NCBI GenBank assembly: GCA_946539475.1
Contig: CAMNHM010000057.1
Coordinates: 1 to 16,555 of the forward strand
Length of the DNA stretch: 16,555 nucleotides
Reading direction: 5' to 3'
From: an uncultured Prevotellaceae bacterium
Lineage (GTDB): Bacteria > Bacteroidota > Bacteroidia > Bacteroidales > Bacteroidaceae
Made by a program: the position numbers and the translations under genes. The notes under the pieces were generated by a model. It was not told the DNA's origin. It did not search any database and saw only the letters and a list, made by a program, of their open reading frames with translations. Below, piece after piece: positions 1 through 8,900 of this stretch (within the stretch, counting starts at the first letter, position 1; each line of letters starts with the position of its first letter).

Positions 1-22
1 CCCCTCCCCTTGAAGGGAGGGG
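1..22. repeat. Short GC-rich inverted repeat after the thiamin operon
   Basis: Arms CCCCTCCC (1-8) and GGGAGGGG (15-22) are perfect complements around a 6-nt loop. The element lies about 50 bases downstream of the transporter stop codon at 72-74. It may be a terminator or attenuator for the minus-strand operon, but the window ends before any T-tract could be seen. A third operon gene such as thiamin pyrophosphokinase could follow outside the window. I see no convincing gene in 1-71. Confidence 0.5.
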
Positions 23-71
23 AGCGGCTGCGCCAATGTTCGCAATATCACTGAGGCTTTTTCAAGTGGGC

Positions 72-656
72 TCAGTTATTTCCTTGGTTCATCAGCCGTC
101 GCCAGTTGAAGTATCCACAGATGGCGATGACCACATAGAGCGCATAAAGGGAAGCCTTGAAGGGGATGTCCTTGTAGAAATAGAGTGCGCTGGAAACGAT
201 GTCGACGGCAATCCAGATGACCCACTGCTCCAGATACTTATGCGCCAGTGCCCAGATGCCCACAAGGCTTAGCGCCGTGGTGAAGCTGTCGGCCAGTGGC
301 ACGTTGCTGTTGGTGAACGTCACCAGCAGCCAGTAGATGAGTGCCCATACGGCGCCGATGAGTGCCAGCCAGGGCACCACCAGCCGACGGGGGAAATGGC
401 GGATGGGCAGCGCCTTCTTCACAGAGCTGCCCCTGATCCACCGCCAATAGCCGTAGATGGTCATGGCCAGATAGTAGACCTCCATGGCACAGTCGGCATA
501 GAGTCCTTTCTGATAGTAGAGGACGATGCCCAGCGCCTGCATCACAAATCCTACGAGCCACAGCCACGCGCTGGCCCTATACTCAAAAAGGATATAGAGC
601 AGCCCCAGCACGGTAGTGACGATATCGAGCCAATGATCCAACAAGAATTCAGTCAT
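72..656 (-). CDS. pnuC: PnuC/PnuT-family inner-membrane transporter, probably for thiamin
   Basis: This 194-residue protein is almost entirely hydrophobic and rich in Trp and Tyr, with about seven membrane segments, which fits the PnuC family in length and style. Typical pieces are YYLAMTIYGYWRWI near residues 61-75 and the C-terminal half with WVIWIAVDIVSSALYFYKD followed by GYFNWRR. PnuC relatives move vitamin-like solutes (nicotinamide riboside, thiamin, riboflavin) by facilitated diffusion, with trapping by phosphorylation inside the cell. The gene follows a TonB receptor in a transcript headed by a TPP riboswitch, an arrangement known in Bacteroidota for the thiamin version, PnuT. Thiamin is therefore the favoured substrate, by context rather than by sequence. 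The ATG at 656 is the only good start; only 53 bases separate it from the receptor stop, so co-transcription is likely. Confidence 0.9.
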   Translation of the reverse strand: MTEFLLDHWLDIVTTVLGLLYILFEYRASAWLWLVGFVMQALGIVLYYQKGLYADCAMEVYYLAMTIYGYWRWIRGSSVKKALPIRHFPRRLVVPWLALIGAVWALIYWLLVTFTNSNVPLADSFTTALSLVGIWALAHKYLEQWVIWIAVDIVSSALYFYKDIPFKASLYALYVVIAICGYFNWRRLMNQGNN

Positions 657-670
657 ACGGCAAAAAATTT

Positions 671-710
671 CAATTCTTCAATCCTTCAATTCTTCAATCC
701 TTCAACTCTT
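671..710. repeat. Five 8-nt tandem repeats between receptor and transporter genes
   Basis: On the plus strand the units read CAATTCTT, CAATCCTT, CAATTCTT, CAATCCTT, CAACTCTT. They fill most of the gap between the two operon genes, and the last unit touches the receptor stop codon (710-712). On the transcribed (minus) sense the stretch is purine-rich and has no C; it carries GAAGGA-like sequence twice, which could resemble ribosome-binding sequence upstream of the transporter start. Copy number could vary by slippage. Confidence 0.85.
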
Positions 711-3097
711 CAGAACCGGAGCGTCAGGCTACCCATCACTGTACGTCCAGCCATGGGGATGAAGCCTATCTGGTAGTAACGGTTCTCGTTGGGATGGCCA
801 TAGTCGTCGAGGATGCTCGAGTACACCCATCCGCTGGCAGCATAGTGCTTGTCGAAGACATTGCCGACGTTCAGTCCCACGATGGCTTCGCGGACGCCCC
901 ATTTCGGCAGCTGCAGCGTGTAGCTAAGGTGGAGGTCGCTACTGGAGTAGGCAGGCAGCGACCGGTCGCTGTTCTCGGTATTGTCGAGATACTGCCTCGA
1001 CACGTAGCCCGTGTGCCATGTTGCCTTCAGCCCTTTCCAATGGAAGTCGAGGAAGCCGTTGACGATGGCCGACGGTGAGAATGCCAGCGTGGCATCGTCG
1101 TAGTGGATGGCACGGAAGGAATCGTCCCAGTCGACGGAGGCCATCTCGGTGAAGTCCTTCAGCTTGTTCTGGCTCAGCGCCGCGTTAGCCTCTACCGTCA
1201 GCACAGGCAGGAGGTCGTAGGCCGCCATCAGCTCGACGCCCATGCGATAGGAGTCCTTGATGTTCGTCGTCAGCGGCTCGCCGATCTCGCTCAGCTCGCC
1301 CGTCTGTACGAACTGGTCGGTGTAGTCCATATAATAGATGTTCGCACCTGCGCGCAGCGTACGTGAGGAATAGGTATATCCTGCCTCGTAGTCGACGAGG
1401 CTCTCAGCCTTCGGGAACGGATATTTGTAGTTGTCGGTGAAATTGTTGCGCTCCGGCTCCCGATGGCTCATGGCAACGGAAGCATAGGCATGGTGAGGCC
1501 CCGTCGTCCAGCTGATGCCGGCTTTCGGGTTGAGGAAGTCGTAGGCCTCGTCGATGTCCAGCCTCTGGTTGTAGTAGGCGCCTTCCTGCTTGTAGAACTT
1601 ATCGTTGATGCCGTTGGTGAGATAGTTCACGTGGCGATACTGCACATCGGCAAAGGCCTGCCACTGCTCGCCCAGCTGATAGGCAGCCTTGATGAAGGCA
1701 CTGGCGTCGAACTTCGAAGCGTCGGAGTCGTAGTACTTGTAGTCGGCGTGTGCCAGGAGCCGCTGGGCCAGTGCGGCATCCTTGACATAGGTGACATAGC
1801 CAAAGTGGTTGCCCTCGAACTCCTGCTCGCTCAGCCCTCCGATGACATCCCATCGGCTGTCCTGATAGTGGAGGTTCCAGATGAATCCATAGGTATCCTG
1901 GTCGAGTCCCTTCTTCCGTACGAAGTCTGTCTTCTTCACGGTGGTGTCGTTGATGCCGAACTTCTTAGGCTTGTTCTGTGGACGGAACTCCTTATAGTAG
2001 CCATAGCCGTGGGTGTAGTGCAGGGTGGCTGAGGTGCTCCAGTGGTCGTTGATGTTCCAAGCCATTGTCAGCAGGTTGTGATTCTGCCAGAAGTTGTCAG
2101 TAGTCTTATGCCAGAACGAGCCGTCGGTCATCGTGTAGCGCTGGGTCTGGTAGTTGCCGTTGGCATCCTTCACGAAGAGCCCGTCGTCGCCCGTCGTCAG
2201 TTGCTCGTAGAGGGAGTTGAACTTCCCAAGCCCTGCGTTCCACATGTCCTCATAGGTCTTGATACCGGTCTTTGTCTGGTAGGCCCACGAGCCGTCGTCG
2301 TAGTTGCCGTCCATCAGCGAGTAGTCGTCATTGCCGGCAGTGATGCCGTTCCAGGCCTGGCCAGTCTTCTCGAAGTTGCCGAAGTTCTTGTATCGGATGA
2401 CAAAATCGTCCGACGCGCTGTAGGTGAGGCCGCCGTAGTAAGAGCCAGAGCGGCCGCTGGTACCGTGGATGTAGCCGTCGGTATTTGTCTCGTGATAGGC
2501 ACCGTCCAGGATGAAGTGGCGGCCCATCAGGCCTGTGGAGAAGGATCCGCCAAGATTGTAAGTGTTGAAGGAGCCGTAGCTGGCCGAGACCTCGGCCGAC
2601 GGGCGCTGCATAGGTGTTTTCGACGAGAGAGCCACCGTACCGCCGAAGGCACCGTCGCCATTGGTCGACGTGCCGACGCCGCGCTGCAGCTGCACCGATC
2701 CCAGCAGCGAGCCGTAGGAGTTCATGTTCGCCCAGAACACGCACTGGTCCTCGGGTGAGTTCAAGGGTACGCCGTCGAGCGTCACGTTGATACGCGAGTC
2801 GCCGGCACCACGGATACGCATGTAGACCGTCCCCGTGCCCAGTCCGTTCTCGCTCCAGGCTGTCACGCCGGGTGTGCGTGCGAAGAGCATCGGCAGCTCC
2901 TGTCCTGTCGTTGAGTGTTCAGAGAGCTCCTGCCGACGGATGTTCGTCGTGGCATAGGGAGCATTCTTCTGCGTCCTGACACCGCTGACGACCACCTCCT
3001 GGAGGCGTTCCATTCTCAGGGAGTCATTGTCATCCTGGGCGTTTGCGACAGCGGCGGCCGTCGTAAGCGCCATCATCAGAAAACATCTTTTCTTCAT
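710..3097 (-). CDS. TonB-dependent outer-membrane receptor, probably for thiamin
   Basis: This 795-residue protein has a signal peptide (residues 1-20, ending VANA), a TonB box LQEVVVSG at about 32-39, and a plug domain to about residue 160. The plug includes RIRGAGDSRINVTLDGVPLN and the closing GDGAFGGTVALSSKTP. A long beta-barrel rich in Tyr, Trp and alternating residues follows and ends in SLTLRF with the usual terminal Phe. Such receptors import scarce nutrients across the outer membrane using TonB-ExbBD energy. Unlike SusC proteins it has no N-terminal carboxypeptidase-like domain. A TPP riboswitch lies directly upstream and a PnuT-like transporter directly downstream, so thiamin or a derivative is the likely ligand; this comes from context. 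The ATG at 3097 follows an A/G-rich stretch (AAAGGTAAAGAA) and starts the signal peptide cleanly. Confidence 0.92.
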   Translation of the reverse strand: MKKRCFLMMALTTAAAVANAQDDNDSLRMERLQEVVVSGVRTQKNAPYATTNIRRQELSEHSTTGQELPMLFARTPGVTAWSENGLGTGTVYMRIRGAGDSRINVTLDGVPLNSPEDQCVFWANMNSYGSLLGSVQLQRGVGTSTNGDGAFGGTVALSSKTPMQRPSAEVSASYGSFNTYNLGGSFSTGLMGRHFILDGAYHETNTDGYIHGTSGRSGSYYGGLTYSASDDFVIRYKNFGNFEKTGQAWNGITAGNDDYSLMDGNYDDGSWAYQTKTGIKTYEDMWNAGLGKFNSLYEQLTTGDDGLFVKDANGNYQTQRYTMTDGSFWHKTTDNFWQNHNLLTMAWNINDHWSTSATLHYTHGYGYYKEFRPQNKPKKFGINDTTVKKTDFVRKKGLDQDTYGFIWNLHYQDSRWDVIGGLSEQEFEGNHFGYVTYVKDAALAQRLLAHADYKYYDSDASKFDASAFIKAAYQLGEQWQAFADVQYRHVNYLTNGINDKFYKQEGAYYNQRLDIDEAYDFLNPKAGISWTTGPHHAYASVAMSHREPERNNFTDNYKYPFPKAESLVDYEAGYTYSSRTLRAGANIYYMDYTDQFVQTGELSEIGEPLTTNIKDSYRMGVELMAAYDLLPVLTVEANAALSQNKLKDFTEMASVDWDDSFRAIHYDDATLAFSPSAIVNGFLDFHWKGLKATWHTGYVSRQYLDNTENSDRSLPAYSSSDLHLSYTLQLPKWGVREAIVGLNVGNVFDKHYAASGWVYSSILDDYGHPNENRYYQIGFIPMAGRTVMGSLTLRF

Positions 3098-3159
3098 TTC
3101 TTTACCTTTCTTTTTTATTAAACAAGAATAACGTAAAGGGGCTTTTCCGTAGCACTATC

Positions 3160-3234
3160 CATCCCTACGCCGGCATTATCCGGGTCAGGTCAGAGGGTAT
3201 CATCTCAGCTGCCCACAAGGACAGCACCCCTTGA
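3160..3234 (-). promoter_or_regulatory. TPP riboswitch (THI element)
   Basis: Read on the minus strand this contains, in order, GGGGTGC, the conserved CTGAGATGATACCC (3195-3208), CTGACCTGACCCGG, and GGATAATGCCGGCGTAGGGA. These are the hallmark bases of the thiamin pyrophosphate aptamer. It sits 63 bases upstream of the receptor start codon and just below a matching promoter. Bound TPP would be expected to lower expression of the receptor and transporter. Outer ends are approximate. Whether control is transcriptional or translational is not settled by the sequence: there is no clear T-tract before the start codon, but the downstream leader has CCCCTT, which could pair with AAGGGG at the aptamer 5' edge. 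Confidence 0.96.
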
Positions 3235-3244
3235 TAATCGGGTG

Positions 3245-3275
3245 CAAAATTACAAAGAAAAACGCGAATGACAAA
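3245..3275 (-). promoter_or_regulatory. Bacteroidota-type promoter for the thiamin operon
   Basis: On the minus strand a -33 TTTG (3272-3275) is followed after 19 bases by a -7 TAATTTTG (3245-3252). This matches the TTTG / 19-21 nt / TAnnTTTG layout of the main sigma factor of Bacteroidota. Transcription would start just before the TPP riboswitch. Confidence 0.8.
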
Positions 3276-3342
3276 GAAAAGCGAAAACTTTTTTCAATCT
3301 GTGTTAAACCTTTGATTCCAGCGTGCGTCAAAAGAACAGAAA

Positions 3343-3408
3343 CAGGATAACAATAGTGATTAATAATAAGTAGGGCACCGACACCCTCAGGATAACATCA
3401 GGATAACA
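3343..3408. repeat. Decamer CAGGATAACA present three times
   Basis: Exact copies lie at 3343-3352, 3388-3397 and 3399-3408, in the leader of the small secreted protein gene. The last two are 11 bases apart, about one helical turn. They could be sites for a DNA-binding protein or parts of an mRNA leader; nothing identifies a partner. I found no convincing TAnnTTTG promoter for the gene; the nearest match is AACCTTTG at 3307-3314, without a -33 partner. Confidence 0.6.
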
Positions 3409-3454
3409 ACAAGCAAGGCGTCGGGATCCGAGTAAAAAAAGAAAGGAACTTAGA

Positions 3455-3814
3455 ATGAAAAAGTTTGTTTTGACGGTAGTAGCCATGATGACTGTAGCAA
3501 TTGGCTTTGCCGAGACCGAGAACCACAGAGCAGCAGTAAGAAACGCTGAAAACTACGACATGACGTTCGACATGCGCAGGCTGGCAGTGACGCTCGACCT
3601 GACATTCGACCAGATGGAAGCTCTCGAGGTGATTCAGTCGAATTTCAACGAGGAGATGCAATCAGCAGCTACTGCATGGGGCCCTGAGCGCAGGGCACGC
3701 GTCCACAAGGCAGTCTCGAAGGATGTACGTCAGGCACGCTACGTGCTGAACGACAAGCAGTACAACACCTACCTGATGCTCCTGGGCACGACGCTCCACA
3801 ATCGCGGTCTCTAA
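3455..3814 (+). CDS. Small secreted protein of unknown function
   Basis: This is a 119-residue protein with a clear signal peptide (MKKFVLTVVAMMTVAIGFA, cleavage near residue 19) and a charged, probably helical mature part of about 100 residues. Two stretches look alike: LTFDQMEALEVI and LNDKQYNTYLML. They recall the LTxxQ motifs of Spy/CpxP-type periplasmic proteins, but this likeness is weak and I do not assign that function. I recall similar short exported proteins from other Bacteroidales, described only as hypothetical. AAAGGAAC lies upstream of the ATG as a possible ribosome-binding site. The gene stands alone, divergent from the thiamin operon and convergent with the susC/susD-type pair, and has its own strong terminator. 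Confidence 0.85.
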   Translation: MKKFVLTVVAMMTVAIGFAETENHRAAVRNAENYDMTFDMRRLAVTLDLTFDQMEALEVIQSNFNEEMQSAATAWGPERRARVHKAVSKDVRQARYVLNDKQYNTYLMLLGTTLHNRGL

Positions 3815-3823
3815 GGCAAGAAA

Positions 3824-3872
3824 ACTTCAGCGGTTATTGCACATCTGCAATAGCCGCTGAAGTCTTTTTTTT
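3824..3872 (+). terminator. Rho-independent terminator, possibly two-way
   Basis: An 18-base stem (3824-3841 with 3846-3863, one G:T wobble) closes a CATC loop and is followed by eight T at 3865-3872. It lies 10 bases after the small secreted protein stop codon. On the minus strand the same stem is followed by TTTTC, so it may also end the convergent SusC/SusD transcript. Confidence 0.93.
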
Positions 3873-3923
3873 ATATATACGTTTTTTTCGAGGTACGAAG
3901 AATCACCTCGTACCCTGAAAGAA

Positions 3924-5858
3924 TCACCTGTAGGCAGGATTCTGGTAGAGTACCTTCTCGCTGGTCTCCATCTGCATGCCGTCTAGCTGTCCCTGCGGGA
4001 TGGGACGGAGATAGTAGCCTGCGGGGATGGTGCGCTGGAACGTCTCCAGGTCTTTGTCGGTATAGCCGTTGCCGGCGATACGATAGGTGCCTGCGCGCTC
4101 TGCCCACTTCTGCGTGCGAACGAGGTCGAACCAGCGGTAGCCCTCGCCCCAGAACTCACGACTGCGCTCGTCGAGGATGTAGTCGATGGTGATGGTTGCC
4201 GGCGTTGCGGCGAGCATGGCATCAGTATTGTCGATGCTGACGGCCACGTTGTCGTTCTGGCAGAAGGTCATCTTACCGGCACGGGCACGGAGGACGTTCA
4301 CCAGATTGCGAGCCTCAGTGTTGCGGCCCAGCTTCACGGCAGCCTCAGCGGCGACGAGATAGAGCTCGGAAAACTTGGCAACGCTCCACGGACGCGGCGA
4401 GCCGCCGTTCACTTTCGACCCCAGGCCACCGGCATTGTCGGTGCGGTAGATACCGATCTTCCAGTTGATGGGGTACTTCTTACGGCTGATATGGTTGACG
4501 GCCACTACGAAGTCGGCACGTCCGGCCATCTCGCCGAAGCCCAGCTTGCCGTCGGCACCCGTATAGTTGATCTTGCCGTCCTCGCTCTCAGGCACCCAGC
4601 TGAAGTACACGTCGTTGGGCAGCACCTGCATGCCGTTGGCACCCACGACGTAGGGCTCTGTGTTGCCGGCCTTCTGCCAGTTGGTGTGATAGCGCAGGGT
4701 GAACGTAGCATCGTAGCGGGAGTCGATGGCCTTCACGGCATCTTCCCACACGCCACCTTCCATGAAGTTGTCGGCGATAGGAGCCATACGCGTCCAGGGG
4801 CGTCCCAGTGCCTGCACGGCCTCACGCTGGATGGGGTTGATGACAGCCCCCGAGGCAGCCACGGCCGTCATCTCGGTGTAGTTCCAAGTCGACATCCAAT
4901 AGGCGAAGTTATCAGGCGAGGCACCGCTACCCCAGCCATAACCGCTGCCGCCGTTGCCATACTTCTCGTTCTCGTCGTGGTCGGCACAGAGCATGATCTC
5001 AGAGTTGCGGTCGTTGGTAGCCACGTTGACATCGTAGAACGTGGGCTGCAGGGCATAGGGCCCAGGATTGCTGATGGCCTGCTGGGCAGTGTCGTAAGCC
5101 TTCTGGAAGTAGCTCTGAGCCTCGCTGCTGTTGCGCGTGCACTCAGGATAGGTGGGGATGTTGTTGGGATTCTCCAACCACCAGGCATAGGTCAGATAGG
5201 CCTTTGAGAGGATGAGGCGTGCCAGATTCTTCGTCGCCGTACCCTTCAGACGCGGGGTCTCGGGCAGGTCGGCGACAGCCTTCTCCAGGTCGCTGAAGAT
5301 GGCCTCGTAGACTTCCGGAACGGTGTTTCGCGTGGAGGTACGCACGGTCGAGGTGTTGAACTTCAGCGGACCGGCACCCAGGTCGAGGGGTACTCCTCCA
5401 AATGTCTGCACCAGCAGGAAGTAGTCGAAGGCACGGAAGAAGTGGGCCTCTGCCAGCAGTGCTGCGTCGATGCCTGCGCTGGCACCGTTCTCGATGATGC
5501 CGCTGGCAGTGTTGATGTTGGCGAAGGCGGTGCCCCAGAGCACGTCGGAGCGGCTGCTCGATGGGGTGAGCTGTCCCTTGCCGCTGAGGTCGGCATCCTT
5601 GAAGTTGGCGTCGGCCGACTGTGCATAGGTGTACTCGTCGGTACCCGTCTCGCAGATGTTCAGGTAGTAACCGTTGCCATAGAAGTAGCGCAGGTGGGCA
5701 TAGAGTGATGTCAGACCACCCTCAATACCTGTCTTCGTCGTGAAGAAGGTCGTATCAAACTGGCTGCGAGGCTGCTCGTCGAGAACGTCGGAGCAGGAGA
5801 CGATCGTGGCGCCCATCAAGCCTGCAGCAAGGAAATATTTAATGCTTTTTGTCTTCAT
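3924..5858 (-). CDS. SusD/RagB-family outer-membrane lipoprotein
   Basis: This 644-residue protein begins with a lipoprotein signal peptide; the lipobox ends TIVSC with Cys22, followed by SDVLDEQP, the usual start of SusD proteins. The acidic residue after the Cys fits surface export of lipoproteins in Bacteroidota. The N-terminal SusD-like domain covers about residues 25-220 (ALLAEAHFFRAFDYFLLVQTFGGVPL is typical TPR-like helix sequence), and the RagB/SusD C-terminal domain covers the rest, with VAKFSELYLVAAEAAVKLGR, ILDERSREFWGEGYRWFDLVR and the closing LRPIPQGQLDG. SusD proteins are surface lids that capture ligands for their SusC partner. The gene lies 65 bases after the SusC gene on the same strand. 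The ligand is unknown: no glycanase, protease or regulator of the locus lies nearby. Confidence 0.96.
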   Translation of the reverse strand: MKTKSIKYFLAAGLMGATIVSCSDVLDEQPRSQFDTTFFTTKTGIEGGLTSLYAHLRYFYGNGYYLNICETGTDEYTYAQSADANFKDADLSGKGQLTPSSSRSDVLWGTAFANINTASGIIENGASAGIDAALLAEAHFFRAFDYFLLVQTFGGVPLDLGAGPLKFNTSTVRTSTRNTVPEVYEAIFSDLEKAVADLPETPRLKGTATKNLARLILSKAYLTYAWWLENPNNIPTYPECTRNSSEAQSYFQKAYDTAQQAISNPGPYALQPTFYDVNVATNDRNSEIMLCADHDENEKYGNGGSGYGWGSGASPDNFAYWMSTWNYTEMTAVAASGAVINPIQREAVQALGRPWTRMAPIADNFMEGGVWEDAVKAIDSRYDATFTLRYHTNWQKAGNTEPYVVGANGMQVLPNDVYFSWVPESEDGKINYTGADGKLGFGEMAGRADFVVAVNHISRKKYPINWKIGIYRTDNAGGLGSKVNGGSPRPWSVAKFSELYLVAAEAAVKLGRNTEARNLVNVLRARAGKMTFCQNDNVAVSIDNTDAMLAATPATITIDYILDERSREFWGEGYRWFDLVRTQKWAERAGTYRIAGNGYTDKDLETFQRTIPAGYYLRPIPQGQLDGMQMETSEKVLYQNPAYR

Positions 5859-5923
5859 AATTCTATATTCTTAATTGATGATCGCTATGCGGCAATTCTT
5901 TTCTCTTAGCTTCTGCACCCGGA

Positions 5924-8900
5924 TTAGAAGGTCACGTTGAGTCCTACGAGGAAGTTGCGCGTGGCAGGTGTGTTGTAGCCAACGATGGGCATGCGGTGCT
6001 TGCCGGAATACTCGCTGTACGACACTGCCGTATTCTCGTTAGCCCAGGAGTTGGTCTCGGGGTCGAGGCCGCTCTCGTTGTTGTAGGGCGAGAAGAACAC
6101 GAAGGGGTTCTGCACGGTGGCATAGAGGCGCAGGCGGCTGATGCCGAAGTCCTTGACGGCCTTGAGATTGTCGAAGTTGTAGCCGAGGGTGATGGTGCGG
6201 AACTTCAGGTAGCCGGCATTGAAGTAGCCCAGCGTGGAGCCGTACTTGGGGTTGTCGTTGCTGATGATGCCGCCGGGCCGCGGATACTTGGCGCTGGTGT
6301 TCTCCTCCGTCCAGTAGTCGACGTCGAGCTGTCCGCGGCGTCCCGTCAGCATGTTCAGGTAGCCGTTGGAGGAGTGGATGGCCGAGATGAGCTTACCACC
6401 GATCTGGAAGGCTCCGATGATGGTCAGGTCGAAGTTCTTGTAGCCCACCGTCGTGTTGAAACCGCCGATGAGGTCGGGCTCCATGCTCTGGATACGACGG
6501 TCGGCAGCACCGATGGCACGCGTGGGAACGCCGTTGGCATCGAGCACGTCGTCGTTGTACTTCACCTTAATCATACCCAGGTTGCCGCCGGGTTCGAGGA
6601 TGGCGAAGTTGGTGGTCTTCGTACCATCTTCCAGTGTCACCTCGTAGACGTCGCTCTCATTCCAGAGGCCGTCGTACTCATAGTCGTAGATGACGTCGAT
6701 GGGGTGTCCTGGGAACCAGCGGTTTGCCTCGTCGGGAGCGGGCTTGCCGTCGGCATCGAGGGCGCCGGTCAGCTTCGTCAGCTTGTTGCGGTTCTGGTAG
6801 ATGTTGATGCCGGCCTCCCAGTTCCATCCGTTCTTATTGTCGATGATGATGCCGTTCAGCGTCAGCTCGAAGCCCTTGTTCTCCGTATTACCGATGTTGC
6901 CCGTATAGCTGCTCACACCCGACGTGCTAGGCATCGAGACGTCGAGCAGGATGTCGTTGGTCTTCTGTGTGTAGTACTCCAGCGATCCATAGAGGCGGCC
7001 GTTCAGCAACGAGAAGTCAAGACCGAAGTTCCAGGTCTTCGAGTACTCCCATCCCAGCTCGGGGTTTGGCAGCGCGTTGACGTAGTAGCCAGCCTTGTAG
7101 GTGTCGCCGAAGTTATAGTTGCGAATGGCCAGCCCGCCGAGCGTCGAGTAGGGGTTGATGCTCTGGTTGGAGGTCTCGCCGTAGCCCACGCGCAGCTTCA
7201 GGTTATCGAGCCAGCCCTTGGTGCCTTCCATGAAGCTCTCGCGGGCGATGTTCCAACCGGCGCTGACAGCCGGATAGGTGTGCCACTGATGGCCCTTTGC
7301 CAGTCGCGACGAGGCATCGGAGCGGAGGGCGACGGAGAGCATGTACTTGTTGTCGTAGGAGTACATCACACGTCCCATCCACGACATCAGTCCGCTCTGC
7401 CAGTAGTTGTAGTTGTTGAGGTTCACCTCGCCCGTGGCTTTGTCAAGGGCATAGTACTGGAAGTAGTCGGCAGGGATATTCTGTGCCGAGGCACCCGTCG
7501 ACTCGTAGGTCGTCTGCTCGGCAGAGTACATGCCCACGATATTGAGGTTGTGCTTCTCGGCGAAGGTGCGGTCGTAGGTGAGGATGTTCTCCACGGCCCA
7601 GTTGCGTGTCTGGTTCTCGGAGATGCCCCCGCCGTTGACGGCGTTCTCGTCCTTATTATTCACGCCCGTGCCCGTGAAGTTGCCGCCCTTCGACGAGCGG
7701 AAGTTCAGACCGACGTTGATGCGATAGGTGAGACCCTCGACCCAGGGGCATGTCAACTCGCCAAACAGCGTGTTGTACGAGCCGATGCCCTTGTTCTCGT
7801 TAAGCCACACGTCCTTGTACTGCTCCACGACGTCCTTCGTGATGATCACCTGGTCGTCGGCAGGCAGAGAGTTGTAGCGCTTGAGGTTGCCGTCCTTGTC
7901 GTAGGGAGTGGCCAGCGGGCTCATCGCCAGCACGTTGTACATGCCGCTGATGCCCTGCGACTTGCGATAGCTGTTGTTGGTCGACAGTCCGAAGCGGAAC
8001 CACTCGCCCACCTTCTGGTCGAGGTTCGCGCGCAGGCTCACGCGGTCGTAGGCCTGCGTCGGCACGACGGCCTCGTCGTGGTAGTAGCCGCCGCCGAAGC
8101 TGTAGCTGCCGCCGTTGGTACCGCCGGCGATGCTCACGTCGTGGTTGTGGCTGACGCCCGTCTGGTAGTACAGGTCCTGCCAGTCGGTGTTGGTGCCGTC
8201 GCTCTCGTCGAGCGAGTTCTCGTAAATGCCGGCATACTTGCGGAACTTCGAGTAGGTGGGGCCGTCCATCATGGGATACTTGTGGAACACGGTCTTGAAG
8301 TTCACGTAGCCGTTGTAGCTCACCCTGGCGGGCGTGCCCTGCGAGCCCTTCACGGTGGTGATGATGATCACGCCGTTGGCACCGCGGCTACCGTAGATGG
8401 CCGTTGCCGAGGCATCCTTCAGGATGTCCAGCGACTTGATGTCGGTGGGATTGATATCCGACAGCTGCCCCATGAAGGGTATGCCGTCAAGCACGATCAG
8501 CGGGTCGTTGCTGGCTGAGAGCGAGCGTTGTCCGCGAATGCGGATCTGCATCTCGGCACCCGGCTGCGACGATGTCTGCGTCATCAGCACGCCTGCCACG
8601 CGTCCCTGCAATGCCTGGGCAGCATTGGTGGCTGCCACCTGGTTCAGCTTGTCGCCACCGACATTGGCAACGGAGCCCGTGACGGCCTCGCGCCTCTGCG
8701 TACCATAACCGATGACGACCACCTCGTTCATCAGGTGTCCGTCTTCCTGAAGGTCGATGCGAAGGTTCTCGCCTGCCTTGACCTCCTGAGTGACATAGCC
8801 CACATAAGAGATGACGAGCGTTGCACCTGGCTTCACACTCAGCGAGAAATTGCCGTTGAAGTCAGTAACCGTACCGTTGCTGGTACCTTTTTCCATGACA

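Noticed and set aside
1..71. Minus-strand open frame from a GTG at about 48 to the window edge, as start of a third operon gene
   Set aside because: The peptide would read through the CCCCTCCC hairpin and resembles translated intergenic repeat. It is too short at the edge to support a gene.
3887..3916. GGTACGA/TCGTACC hairpin as terminator of the SusD gene
   Set aside because: On the minus strand it is followed by an A-run, not a T-run. The larger hairpin at 3824-3863 is the better candidate.
5996..8518. 840-codon plus-strand open frame
   Set aside because: It is entirely antisense to the SusC gene, has a Val/Ala/His-biased composition and no family features. It is a shadow of a strongly codon-biased gene.
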